From Microbacterium sp. zg-B185 (GTDB taxonomy: Bacteria; Actinomycetota; Actinomycetes; Actinomycetales; Microbacteriaceae): 64,000 nucleotides of DNA. Shown piece by piece: positions 38,570 to 46,988 of this stretch. The position numbers and the translations under genes were made by a program. Location of the stretch: contig NZ_CP126739.1 of assembly GCF_030246885.1 (NCBI RefSeq), positions 1,674,001 through 1,738,000 of the forward strand. The letters run 5' to 3'. Below the pieces are notes generated by a model. It saw nothing but the letters and a program-made list of their open reading frames with translations. It was not told the DNA's origin and ran no database searches. How positions within the stretch are numbered: the first letter of the stretch is position 1; each line of letters begins with the position of its first letter.

Positions 38570-40075
38570 ATGAGCTTCGTTGCCGGCGTGGACAGTTCCA
38601 CGCAGTCCTGCACGGTCGAGCTTCGCGACGCCGACAGCGGCGAGCTTCGCGGAACGGGCCGCGCGCCGCATCCTGTCACGTTCCCCCCCGTGAGCGAACA
38701 GCACCCCGACGACTGGTGGAGCGCGTTCGAGAGCGCACTCGGCCGTGCCGTCGAAGATGCCGGGGTGTCGGCACGGGAGATCATGGCCATCAGCGTCGCG
38801 GCGCAGTGCCACGGACTCGTTCTGCTCGGCAGCAACGGACGGCCGTTGCGCCGCGCGAAGCTCTGGAACGATACCGAGTCAGCGCCGCAGGCGAAGCAGA
38901 TGCTCGAAGAGCTGGGCAGCAGCGGGTGGGCTGATGCCATCGGTTCCGTGCCGACGGCGGCGTTCACGATCACCAAGTTGGCCTGGGTCGCGGACAACGA
39001 GCCGTACTTGCTCGACATGGTGAGCAAGATCCTCGTGCCGCACGATTACCTCACGTACCGTCTTGCCGGCCGCGCGGTCACGGACCGATCTGATGCATCG
39101 GGTACGGGATACTACGCGGCCCATCAGGGGCGGTGGCGTGTGGATCTGCTTGACGAATTCGTCGCCCGTGGCCTCGACTGGGCGGCCTTGCTCCCCGAGG
39201 TTCTCGGACCGGACGAGCTCGCAGGCCGGATCCTTCCGGAAATCGCGGCGTCGCTGGGCCTGCGTTCCGACGTCATCGTCGGTCCTGGAGCCGGCGATCA
39301 GCACGCCGGGGCCCTCGGGGTGGGAGTGCGTGAAGGAGATGTTGTCTACAGTCTCGGCACCTCCGGCGTGGTCTTCACGGAATCGTCCTCGCCGGTGTTC
39401 GACCATCGCGGCGACGTCGACGGCGTGGCCGACGCTGCGGGCGGGTACCTGCCGCTCGCCTGCACGCTCAACTCGACCAAAGTGACCGATTCCGTCGCCA
39501 GGTGGCTCGGGGTATCACTCGACGACCTTGCCGCACTCGCGCTCGAGGCGCCAGACAGTGACGACCGACCGGCGTTCCTGGCGTACCTCGATGGCGAGCG
39601 GACACCGAACCGCCCGGACGCCACCGGTGTGCTGGGCGGATTGACGACCGCGACAACCCGCGGAGATATCGCGCGCGCATCATTCGAAGGCGTTCTGTTC
39701 GGGATCGTCAGCGGGCACGACGCGATCCGGTCGGCAGGCGCGCCCGCCGACGGCTCTGTGACGGTCGTCGGCGGGGGAGCGAAATCGCTCGCCTACCGAC
39801 AGTTCCTCGCCGACATCCTGCAGACCCCAGTGCTCACGAAGGACCTCTCGGAGGCGACCGCCCGCGGCGCCTGCGTCCAGGCGGCCGCCGTGCTCGCTGC
39901 GGGTGACGTCACCGAGGTGCGCGACGCGTGGGCGCCCGCCACCACCACCTCAACCCCACCACGTGAAGACCGATACGCAATTGCGCGCGCGCGATACCGC
40001 GCACTTGTCGACGGACCGGGCCTTCCAAGGGAACAGCCGGACCGCCCCCACCGCCTGCCGGAAGGAACCGCGTGA
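38570..40075 (+). CDS. xylB: FGGY-family carbohydrate kinase, xylulokinase-like
   Basis: 501 residues from the ATG at 38570. The N-terminal phosphate-binding motif GVDSSTQSCTVELRDADSG is typical of actinobacterial xylulokinases, and the catalytic Asp lies in RSDASGTGYY. The second ATPase motif is VGPGAGDQHAGALGVGV, and the adenosine motif is TVVGGGAKSLAYRQFLADIL. It phosphorylates a ketose, plausibly D-xylulose, but FGGY specificity drifts and the SIS and epimerase partners point to a less usual sugar. No xylose isomerase is nearby. It overlaps the aldolase start (GTG at 40072). Confidence 0.88.
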   Translation: MSFVAGVDSSTQSCTVELRDADSGELRGTGRAPHPVTFPPVSEQHPDDWWSAFESALGRAVEDAGVSAREIMAISVAAQCHGLVLLGSNGRPLRRAKLWNDTESAPQAKQMLEELGSSGWADAIGSVPTAAFTITKLAWVADNEPYLLDMVSKILVPHDYLTYRLAGRAVTDRSDASGTGYYAAHQGRWRVDLLDEFVARGLDWAALLPEVLGPDELAGRILPEIAASLGLRSDVIVGPGAGDQHAGALGVGVREGDVVYSLGTSGVVFTESSSPVFDHRGDVDGVADAAGGYLPLACTLNSTKVTDSVARWLGVSLDDLAALALEAPDSDDRPAFLAYLDGERTPNRPDATGVLGGLTTATTRGDIARASFEGVLFGIVSGHDAIRSAGAPADGSVTVVGGGAKSLAYRQFLADILQTPVLTKDLSEATARGACVQAAAVLAAGDVTEVRDAWAPATTTSTPPREDRYAIARARYRALVDGPGLPREQPDRPHRLPEGTA

Positions 40076-40710
40076 AGCTCTACGCCGACAGCGCCGACAT
40101 CGACGCTGTGACTGCCCTCCTGAAGGATCGCATCATCACCGGCGTGACCACGAACCCCACCATCCTTCACAAGGACGGGCATCGGCCATGCGATATCGCG
40201 GAGCTGCATAAGCGGTTCACGGACGCCGGCGCTGAGGAGATCTTCTTCCAGGCGACCGGTGCAACCCGAGCGCAGATACACGCAAATGCGGTGAAGATTC
40301 GTGAGCTCGGGGAGCGCGTCATCGTGAAAATCCCGGCGACAGCGACAGGCTTTCGTGTTGCGGCAGAATGCGCCCGTGCTGGTACCCCGGTTCTGATGAC
40401 TGCGGTGTACACGATCGCACAGGCGGTGGCGGCTGCGTCAATCGGCGCCCGCTACATCGCCCCCTACTTCGGAAGGCTCAGCGACTCTGGCCTCGACGCA
40501 CTCGACCTCGTGGGCAGCATGCACCGTGCGATAGCAGAGTCCGGCACGAATGTGCTCGTCGCGAGCGTCCGCACCCCCGCAGTCGCCGCCGACCTTGCTC
40601 TCGTCGGGATCAGGCACATCACTGCTCACCCATCCGTCCTCGAGGCAATGCTCGTCGACCCGGCCAGCGACGCCGCGGCCGTCGAATTCGAAGCCGCAGC
40701 CGCTCGATAG
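40072..40710 (+). CDS. Transaldolase-like / fructose-6-phosphate-aldolase-type enzyme
   Basis: 212 residues from a GTG at 40072, overlapping the kinase stop. Short transaldolase (FSA/TalC class): MKLYADSADIDAV, GVTTNPTILHKDG, and the Schiff-base lysine K86 in RVIVKIPAT; also TAVYTIAQAVAAASIGARYIAPYFGR. At this length it is more like fructose-6-phosphate aldolase or a class V transaldolase than the 300-plus-residue classical enzyme. It could split the phosphorylated ketose formed by kinase, isomerase and epimerase into triose units. Confidence 0.9.
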   Translation: MKLYADSADIDAVTALLKDRIITGVTTNPTILHKDGHRPCDIAELHKRFTDAGAEEIFFQATGATRAQIHANAVKIRELGERVIVKIPATATGFRVAAECARAGTPVLMTAVYTIAQAVAAASIGARYIAPYFGRLSDSGLDALDLVGSMHRAIAESGTNVLVASVRTPAVAADLALVGIRHITAHPSVLEAMLVDPASDAAAVEFEAAAAR

Positions 40711-40712
40711 CC

Positions 40713-41711
40713 ATGCTCAGTGGCGCGCGTGGACTCCGGGTCGGAGTGATCGGGACAGGACCGATCGCGCAGCTGTTCGCCGACGCGGTGCGTGAAGTAG
40801 ATGGCGTACACCTTTCCGTCGTCTATTCCAGAGACTCAGAACGCGGAGCGTTCGCGGCGGACCGGCTGGGTGCGTCGGGGTCAGTGACCAGCCTCGCGGC
40901 GCTCCTCGAGTCGGATGTCGTGGACGCGGTGTACATCGCATCGCCGAACGCCGTCCACGCAGACCAAGTACGCAACGCCATCGACGCCGGCAAACACGTG
41001 CTCGTCGAAAAGCCCGCAGTCGACACCGCGGCACGATGGCGGCAATTTGTCGAGCTTGCTGCAGAACGCAACGTCGTGCTACTCGAGGCGATGCGGACCG
41101 CCTACGATCCGGGGACGGCGCTTCTCAAAGAACTCCTCCCGCAGGTCGGACCGATTCGTCAGGTGACTCTTCGGCACATCTCACGATCAGCCCGCTACGA
41201 CCTCGTCCTCGCCGGAGACCAGGTGAATATCTTCGATCCGGAGATGGGCGGCGGCGCACTGCGTGATCTCGGCGTGTACTGCGTGCACGCCATGACAAGC
41301 CTGTTCGGGATGCCCCGGCGGATCAGCGGAACATCGGTCATCGTCCGCTCAGGCGCTGACGGAGCCGGGGTCGCGCTGGCGACATACGACGGGTTTGTAG
41401 TGTCGCTCGAATACTCGAAGATCACGACGTCGCGCGTGCCGAGTCAGATCAGCGGCGAGGCGGGCACGCTCTCCATCGACCACATCGCAAGCCCGCGGCT
41501 GATCGAGTTTGAGCGCCACGATGATGAGGTCGCTCGGCATGTGGTGTCCGCGCCGCAGCACACCTTGGTTGGCGAGGTCGAGAGGTTTGTCAGACTCGTG
41601 ACGGACGGCGCCGACGCCACTCTCGATCAGCAGTCCACCGACATCTGTCTTGGCGTGATGGAAGCGATCGAATGGTCTGCACAGGCCGGGCGCACATTCA
41701 CCATCACGTGA
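40713..41711 (+). CDS. Gfo/Idh/MocA-family NAD(P)-dependent sugar oxidoreductase
   Basis: 332 residues from the ATG at 40713. N-terminal Rossmann fold (LRVGVIGTGPIAQLFADAV), the EKPA signature in HVLVEKPAVDTAARW, and the C-terminal substrate domain with GGGALRDLGVYCVHAM. Such enzymes oxidise or epimerise sugars, inositols and their derivatives. As the last gene of the operon it may convert the imported compound to the ketose used by the kinase. It is followed by a decayed SDR gene and an IS remnant, so the operon may be truncated here. Confidence 0.88.
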   Translation: MLSGARGLRVGVIGTGPIAQLFADAVREVDGVHLSVVYSRDSERGAFAADRLGASGSVTSLAALLESDVVDAVYIASPNAVHADQVRNAIDAGKHVLVEKPAVDTAARWRQFVELAAERNVVLLEAMRTAYDPGTALLKELLPQVGPIRQVTLRHISRSARYDLVLAGDQVNIFDPEMGGGALRDLGVYCVHAMTSLFGMPRRISGTSVIVRSGADGAGVALATYDGFVVSLEYSKITTSRVPSQISGEAGTLSIDHIASPRLIEFERHDDEVARHVVSAPQHTLVGEVERFVRLVTDGADATLDQQSTDICLGVMEAIEWSAQAGRTFTIT

Positions 41712-41995
41712 GGCATTTTCGCCGCCGCACCGGTCGCGCGGGGTGCGATGTTGCCGGGGAAGATCGTGGTGATCTCGACACTCGTGCCGTGCAGCCGAGC
41801 GTCAAGGCCCCGCTGAGTTGCTTGACCGCACCCTTGCTGGTTCCGTATAGCGTCTGTCCTGCGATGGGGATCAGAGCGGACAGGCGTGACATATTGCTCG
41901 ACGCCGCGATCGGCCGGGGCTCAGGGATGCCAGGAACGTCCTGCACATGTTCACGGACCCCAGAAGTTCACGTTCATGATCCGCTCGGTGGTCAT
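41712..41995 (-). pseudogene. Frameshifted fragment of a short-chain dehydrogenase (SDR)
   Basis: Minus-strand pieces in different frames match consecutive SDR segments: ERIMNVNFWG near 41970, SSNMSRLSALIPIAGQTLYG with TSKGAVKQL near 41840 (equivalent to the catalytic YxxxK), and SVEITTIFPGNI near 41770. No single frame joins them and the N-terminal cofactor domain is missing. The remains lie against the left edge of the IS3-like element, which probably truncated it. Confidence 0.7.
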
Positions 41996-41999
41996 GCCC

Positions 42000-42735
42000 C
42001 GGTTTCCCGGAACGATTGGTTGAGAGGATGTGGCTGCTTCTTAAAGGACAAGTGGTCGTATGCCAAGACCGTATCCGTCCGAGTTCCGTGAACGTGCGCT
42101 CGAGTTGGTGAGGTCGGGACGCACCGTCGTCGACGTTGCCGCGGCACTCGGGATCGCGCAGTCCTGTCTCTACCGCTGGAAACAGCAAGATCTTGTGGAC
42201 CGCGACGTGAGACCGCCGTCCCGGCGCGCGCCGTCGGCTGAGCTGGTTTCCGCGAATAGGCGTATCCGTGAGTTGGAAGAGGAGAACAAGATCCTCCGGA
42301 AGGCGGCCGCCGCCGTGGAGCAGGTGGTGCCCCCAAAAGACCGGTTCCGTCTCGTGGGCGAGCTCCACGCTGACGGAGTCCGCATCCGGAAGGCCTGCCT
42401 CGCGTTGGGCGTTTCCACATCGGGATACTACGAGTGGAAATCGCGAGCCCCGTCGACGAGATCGATCCGGCACGCGTGGCTGACCGACCTGATCGGCCAG
42501 ATCCACGAGGCGTCCTACGGCACCTACGGCCGGATGCGGGTACGCGCAGAGTTGCAGCGGTCACACGAGGTCACCGTCGGTCAGAACACCGTCGGGCTGT
42601 TGATGCGGCGATCCGGGCTGGCTGGGCTGCCTTTGCGACGACGGTCCAAGCGTGTCCCCAATCAGGTCACTGTCACCGACCGGGTCCGTCGCCGTTTCCA
42701 CGCAGATGGGCCCGACCGGCTCTGGGTGACCGACA
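42000..42735 (+). mobile_element. Truncated IS3-family insertion sequence
   Basis: Only the left part of an IS3-type element is present: its transposase reads normally up to LWVTDI, the start of the catalytic rve domain, and then changes at about 42735 into sequence that is the methyltransferase gene on the other strand. The right end and right terminal repeat are missing. The left terminus lies between the SDR relic and the transposase start, but I cannot place it exactly. Confidence 0.75.
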
Positions 42736-42770
42736 TATCGACCTTCTGGATGTCGCCAGCGATCACGTAG
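42060..42770 (+). pseudogene. IS3-family transposase, 3'-truncated
   Basis: 236 residues, versus roughly 400 in full-length fused IS3 transposases. N-terminal helix-turn-helix (YPSEFRERALELVRSGRTVV then AALGIAQSCLYRWKQQD), a leucine-zipper-like helix (RRIRELEEENKILRKAAA), then the OrfB part SYGTYGRMRVRAEL and HADGPDRLWVTDI. The first catalytic Asp is reached but the remaining DDE residues are lost, so it is not an active transposase. OrfA and OrfB parts are in one frame here. The last ~12 residues come from the neighbouring gene's antisense strand. Ribosome-binding site AAAGGA precedes the ATG. Confidence 0.85.
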
Positions 42771-43976
42771 TTGATCGTCCAGAGTCCGGTAGCGCGGCTC
42801 TTCGTACCAACCTTCGCATACCCCCGCTCGACGAGCTTCTGGAGAGCGTCGGGTCCGACTGACCACCTTCCGTCGGCTCCGTTCGATCGCATGGGCAACA
42901 CTGTGTCAAGTCCCGACACGCTCGGGGCCGTCGATCTGTGCTGATCCAAAGGGAGTGGTGAACCGATCCGGGCGATTGTGCGGCGCACGGGGTCCACATA
43001 GATCGGATAAAAGAGTGCAGGTCGATCTGAACGAGCAGAACCCGATCCGCGTCGCATGAGCTGGTTCCAGATGTCGGGTAGTCGCTCTTTACTTATCCCC
43101 GACCCCAGACCGATCACGTCGATGCTGGTCGGCACGATCTCGGCTGTCCCTAGCCGGACGTAGTACAGATACTCGTCGACCCGAGAAAACCCACCGGCGC
43201 GCGCTGAACCCTTTCGGTTCGTCACAGTGCTCACCATCTGAATCTCGGCTTCGGGGAACGTTTGCTCCAGCAGCAGCCCGAGCCGCAGGTACTCCTTCTC
43301 GTCGATCGTGACGATCAGCACTGAGTCCTTGGGGTTCAGGAGCCGCTTCGCGATCTTCAGGCGGCGCTCAATGAACGCCAGCCATTTTGAGTGCCGATAG
43401 AGATCGTCGCCCTCGACGTAGTCGTTGTTGTAGCGCCAATCACGTGCACCGGTGTTATATGGCGGGTCGATATATATCGCGTCGACGGCCTTCGCGTGGG
43501 TGAATGTCAGCTGCTTCAGAACGTGGAAATTCTCGCCGCTGATGACGGTGTGGAACGGCTTGCCTCCGCCGCGCTTGACAGCGCCGTCAGGGCGAAGACC
43601 CGGGTAGATCCGGTCGCGGAACTCCGCGACTAGGACGAGGTCGTCGACTGGCACGGTGGCGGTCTCGGACTCCGCAGAATCGAGGAGCGCTACCTCGGCA
43701 ACCTCGCCGGCTATGGACTCGACCCGCCACAGGCGCTGATCGCCGCGCGCAGTCGACCCGCGAGGCGGAAGCACTCGGACTTTGCTCGTCTTCCGAATCT
43801 TGTGGCCGGGGAGCTCGACAGCTTCCGGGGGCGTGGCGTTCGAAGTGGAGGCCGAAGGGGAGACGCCTCTGGAGCGGCTTGAGCTCCTCCTCAAGATCAG
43901 CCCCGAGCTGCGGATCCAGCTGCTTCGCAGCGCGCAGGAGATCAGTAAGCCGCGACATCGCATCCCCTATCGTCAT
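42735..43976 (-). pseudogene. Site-specific DNA methyltransferase (type III Mod-like), frameshifted and 3'-truncated
   Basis: Adenine-type methyltransferase with the catalytic motif DPPYNTGARDWRYNND, then RHSKWLAFIERRLKIAKRLL and SVLIVTIDEKEYLRL. The N-terminus (MSRLTDLLRAAKQLDPQLGA, ATG at 43958 or 43976) is in a different frame: at the G-run 43827-43831 (five G) the frame shifts by one, and removing one base restores ...FERHAP-EAVELPGHK. At the other end the gene stops where the IS fragment begins, so the C-terminal specificity/partner region is missing. No restriction subunit survives. It is probably the wreck of a restriction-modification or other defence locus. Confidence 0.8.
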
Positions 43977-43980
43977 AGAC

Positions 43981-44021
43981 AAGAGCCCGCTTCCCCGCAC
44001 AGCAGCGGGGCGCGAGCTCTT
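43981..44021. terminator. Hairpin upstream of the methyltransferase relic
   Basis: AAGAGC (43981-43986) pairs with GCTCTT (44016-44021) and CCCCGC (43993-43998) with GCGGGG (44005-44010). It lies between the start of the methyltransferase relic and the next plus-strand gene, so it may end transcription of a former upstream minus-strand gene. Confidence 0.5.
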
Positions 44022-44210
44022 TCCAGATCGTATCGAGCGAGAGTTCGACGCGCCAAAAGGCCCGTGCTGAAGCGACGTAGTCTGCGAGAGCGCGCAACCC
44101 TAGGATCAGCGGATAGGACGCGGTCAGACGCTGCAGGGCGACACAAGGTCGAGCGCTGACTGCCCGCACGTCGCGATACGGATGTCGGTACCCGCCGATA
44201 CATTCCACTC

Positions 44211-45407
44211 ATGGCACAGACCCAGATCGAGCGGTATCGACAGCACGAGGTGTGGGGGCTGATCGAGCTCAAGCGTGCGGCACTTGAAACGGTCAAGTAC
44301 TCCCAGCAGCCCTATGAGGAGTCCCGACTCCAGGTCATCACCTTGCTGGAGGCGGCGACGCGGTCGAAGACGAACGCGCAGCCTGCTCTGTATGACGACA
44401 CGCTCAATGCCATTCGAGACATCCTGAACCAGCTCTCGGCGGACGAGCAGTCATTCTCGGTCTGGTCGCAGCAGTCGTACATGAACGATTTTCGATCGCG
44501 GGTGCGCGAACTGCCCGGGCCACCGCCGCGGCAGGTGAACGACAGCTACGTCGCAGCCCTCGATACTGCTGTCGCAGCTCGTCAGCAGGAGCTTGAGGAG
44601 CTTCGGGCATCGGTCGCCGCCCTGAATGAGGAGGTCGTCGCAAAGACGCGCGAATTCGCGCAACTCACCAATGAGGTGGACGCTCAGCGAGTCAAGCTCA
44701 CGGCAGACGCGGCGACCATCAGCCAGGCGGTCGCCACCGCAGACGAGCAATTGCGCCGAGAGTGGGCGAATGCGCTTGCCAGCTGGGAGCAAGAACGGGA
44801 GATGCGTGATGGCGCCCTCGATGCAGAGATGACGGCGCACATCCAGCTACTGTCGACGGCGGCACTGGCCGGTCGCCGCCTGGTCGAACAAGCAGCGGGC
44901 CACCTCACCGCCGCAGATTGGGCCGGGCGGGCGAAGCGCGAACGGTGGAACGCTCACGGGTTGCGATGGGCTTCCTTCGTCTTCTTCGCGTTCGCCGTCG
45001 TCGTTGGCGGCTGGGTGCTATGGGTGGCGATCGATAAGGACCTCACGCTGACAGTTGGCGACGGCATTCTCCGGGGCGCCCTCGTGCTGGCTCTTGCAGG
45101 CGTCGGCTCATTCCTCACGATCGAGGCACGCAGACACTTTCGGGAGGCCGACAGCGCGGAAGACGTCAAGCTCGCGCTCGCCGCTCTCGAACCCTTCTAC
45201 GCCGGCGCGGATGACGGCGAGCGCAAAGAGGTGCGTCGCGTTCTTGGTGACACGGTCTTTATCAAGAACACGTTGTCGCGCTTCAGCAACCGGGACGCGG
45301 CGAAACACGCGGGACCCACGAACGAACAGCTGAATCAAATCGTGGATCTCATCGCGAAGGGCACCGATGCAACGTCGAAGGCCGCCAAGGGCGCTACTGC
45401 CAATTGA
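44211..45407 (+). CDS. Coiled-coil protein with two membrane helices, unknown function
   Basis: 398 residues from the ATG at 44211. Residues about 115-235 are a long Ala/Glu-rich coiled coil (AARQQELEELRASVAALNEE, DAATISQAVATADEQLRREW). Two hydrophobic helices follow, about 252-274 and 286-304, then a ~90-residue soluble tail (KLALAALEPFYAGADDGERKEV). No enzyme motif. It sits between a ruined methyltransferase gene and a tRNA-like boundary, a place where phage-defence or accessory proteins accumulate, so a membrane-linked defence role is possible but unproven. Confidence 0.65.
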   Translation: MAQTQIERYRQHEVWGLIELKRAALETVKYSQQPYEESRLQVITLLEAATRSKTNAQPALYDDTLNAIRDILNQLSADEQSFSVWSQQSYMNDFRSRVRELPGPPPRQVNDSYVAALDTAVAARQQELEELRASVAALNEEVVAKTREFAQLTNEVDAQRVKLTADAATISQAVATADEQLRREWANALASWEQEREMRDGALDAEMTAHIQLLSTAALAGRRLVEQAAGHLTAADWAGRAKRERWNAHGLRWASFVFFAFAVVVGGWVLWVAIDKDLTLTVGDGILRGALVLALAGVGSFLTIEARRHFREADSAEDVKLALAALEPFYAGADDGERKEVRRVLGDTVFIKNTLSRFSNRDAAKHAGPTNEQLNQIVDLIAKGTDATSKAAKGATAN

Positions 45408-45628
45408 TCGGGATGGCAGACGCAACGTCAGGGTAGCTTCCACCGACGGCGTCGTCGACCTGCCTGAGGCGTGAAGGTCATCACTTTCCCACCTCAATCA
45501 CCCAGGGACGACCGCGGCTAACCCGATACAATCGGAGCATTCGAACCGTCCGGTTCCCTGCAAGCACAAGGGAACACGAGGGTTCTCAAGACATCCGGTG
45601 AGATTCGGAAATCGCCCGAATCCTCCAG

Positions 45629-45650
45629 GGGGTCGCAGGTTCAAATCCTG
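45629..45650 (+). repeat. Direct repeat of the tRNA T-arm core (candidate attR of the 35-kb island)
   Basis: Twenty-two bases identical to 10463-10484, containing GCAGGTTCAAATCCTG. The surrounding sequence is not a complete tRNA. With the integrase next to the left copy, the pair could mark the ends of a 35.2-kb integrated element. Confidence 0.6.
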
Positions 45651-45773
45651 CCAAGCTCACCCGAGACTGTTGGAATCTCAAGCGTTCCCGGGCGTCGTTG
45701 CGGTGTCCGGACGGATCCAGCCATCGAATAGTCATCGCGACGGCGTGGTTGCTTAGCGTGACAATGTGAATCC

Positions 45774-45799
45774 CATGCAGGGGGTCAGGGGTTCGAGTC
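45774..45799 (+). repeat. tRNA-Ala-like 3' segment (candidate attachment relic)
   Basis: CATGCAGGGGGTCAGGG (45774-45790) is identical to 52006-52022 inside the tRNA-Ala, continuing GTTCGAGTC. Only the anticodon-stem 3' strand and T-arm are present, so this is a displaced fragment, as left at the far end of a tRNA-targeted insertion. Confidence 0.6.
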
Positions 45800-45959
45800 T
45801 CAACGACTTGGATTACCACCGTGCCGGGTCCATCGACGTGGCACCTCACCTCGCAGGCGGCCGCGGCGCACAACCGCTGGACTACGTCGCCTCTAGCGAA
45901 GTTGGCCGCGCAAGCGGCTTAACTCGAGTCAGCACTGCTGACTGCGCGGACAGGACCCG

Positions 45960-46832
45960 TTACGGGCGGCGAACGCTGCGACGCGCTCTCGTCCGCGGTG
46001 CACCGAAGAGGTGCGAGTTGAACACGTCCGTGATGTCCTGCATGGGCCTGGTGAAATAGTGCCTGAAGTGCAGCCGGCGGACCAGCGGCTGGATGCATGG
46101 AGAAACCTCGACGAGCTTCGTGCCTTCGCGAATATCCCAGCCACGCGCTTCCCACAGACCGACAAGGCGGTTGAGCCAACTCTCAATGTCCTCGAACTTC
46201 GCGACAACAGTTGCCCGGTCCTCTCCAAGGAGATCGGCTTGATCGAACTGCCGCTTCTTCGCCTCGTATCCCAACTGAAGCTCGTTCAAACGTCCCATCT
46301 GCTCCTGGAATCCGACAACCTGCTCGCGCGTAAGCTCCACGGCTCGCCCAACCACTTCCAGCTCCTTGACGCCCTGGCAACTCTCCGGCTCGTAGTAGCG
46401 CTCGTCCGCCGCCATGTTCTTCTTGACCCTTTCCGGATCCAGATGGAGCTTCGCGTCGAGCCCCAAGGCACGGAGCGCACGGCGAACGGACTTGACGCCG
46501 TTGTAAAGGACGATGAGCTCCGTGAACTCAGCACGGAGCTTGTCCTTGACGAACGCCTCCTCTTCGCGCCGCTTCTCGATCGCTCTCCATGAGAAAGCGA
46601 GGGCGCCACCAACCATGCCGACCGCGACGACTCCGACCCCAGCGCCAGCGACGTCAGACCACAGGTCTGACCAGGGTTCCGACGTCTTGGAGGCGAGTAG
46701 GGTGCCGAGGCCAGCCCCGACTACCCCAATAACGACTCCAGCGCCGAGCCACCAGAACGGCTCGCGCCCCAGCCGGTATCGCAGCGTCTTCGCTGGCTCC
46801 ACATGCTGAATGTACTCTCGTTTCACAGCCAA
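45960..46832 (-). CDS. Membrane protein of unknown function
   Basis: 290 residues from a TTG at 46832 (GTG at 46826 also possible). Two hydrophobic helices near the N-terminus (about 28-48, WWLGAGVVIGVVGAGLGTLL; about 61-82, DVAGAGVGVVAVGMVGGALA) are followed by a charged, helical cytoplasmic part with coiled-coil character (RREEEAFVKDKLRAEFTEL, QEQMGRLNELQLGYEAKKRQ). No known domain. The start lies inside the preceding small frame (46986 leftward), so it may be a separate gene or the continuation of a frameshifted one. Same-strand neighbours suggest a three-gene unit reading leftward from 49658. Confidence 0.55.
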   Translation of the reverse strand: MAVKREYIQHVEPAKTLRYRLGREPFWWLGAGVVIGVVGAGLGTLLASKTSEPWSDLWSDVAGAGVGVVAVGMVGGALAFSWRAIEKRREEEAFVKDKLRAEFTELIVLYNGVKSVRRALRALGLDAKLHLDPERVKKNMAADERYYEPESCQGVKELEVVGRAVELTREQVVGFQEQMGRLNELQLGYEAKKRQFDQADLLGEDRATVVAKFEDIESWLNRLVGLWEARGWDIREGTKLVEVSPCIQPLVRRLHFRHYFTRPMQDITDVFNSHLFGAPRTRARRSVRRP

Positions 46833-46986
46833 GGTGGCCCGTGATCACGATGGCATGGGCCGTTCCCTGGGCCGTGTCGAGTGCCTTGGCCACGGCACCG
46901 AAGTACGACTCTCCCTCGATGTGCGCGATCACGTCCGACGCGATGGCATTCGTATAGTCTTTCTGCCACCGATCGGGATCGACCAT
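46654..46986 (-). CDS. Possible N-terminal fragment of a phospholipase-D-like protein (frame uncertain)
   Basis: The ATG at 46986 is two bases past the stop of the 889-residue gene, so it is positioned for coupled translation. The first ~55 residues look real (ASDVIAHIEGESYFGAVAKA then TAHAIVITGHLG), recalling the start of phospholipase-D-like domains, where a 'YF..' strand precedes a hydrophobic 'hhhhGW' strand. After that the frame becomes unconvincing and overlaps the membrane-protein gene in another frame. Either a frameshift/deletion joined two genes here or this is a degenerate fragment. Confidence 0.35.
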   Translation of the reverse strand: MVDPDRWQKDYTNAIASDVIAHIEGESYFGAVAKALDTAQGTAHAIVITGHLGCETRVHSACGASEDAAIPAGARAVLVARRWSRYWGSRGWPRHPTRLQDVGTLVRPVV

Positions 46987-46988
46987 CT

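Larger units (their letters stand above)
45408..45959. other. Junction region with two tRNA-derived attachment relics
   Basis: About 550 bases without a gene. It contains the second copy of the tRNA T-arm repeat (45629-45650) and, 120 bases on, a tRNA-Ala-like 3' segment (45774-45799). An open frame on the minus strand here reads like translated tRNA sequence and is not a gene. The layout suggests the right end of one element abutting the left end of another. Confidence 0.6.

Noticed and set aside
45586..45873. Minus-strand 95-codon open frame
   Set aside because: Its protein contains the phrases typical of translated tRNA and attachment sequence (e.g. GFEPATP), so it is a false gene over the tRNA relics.
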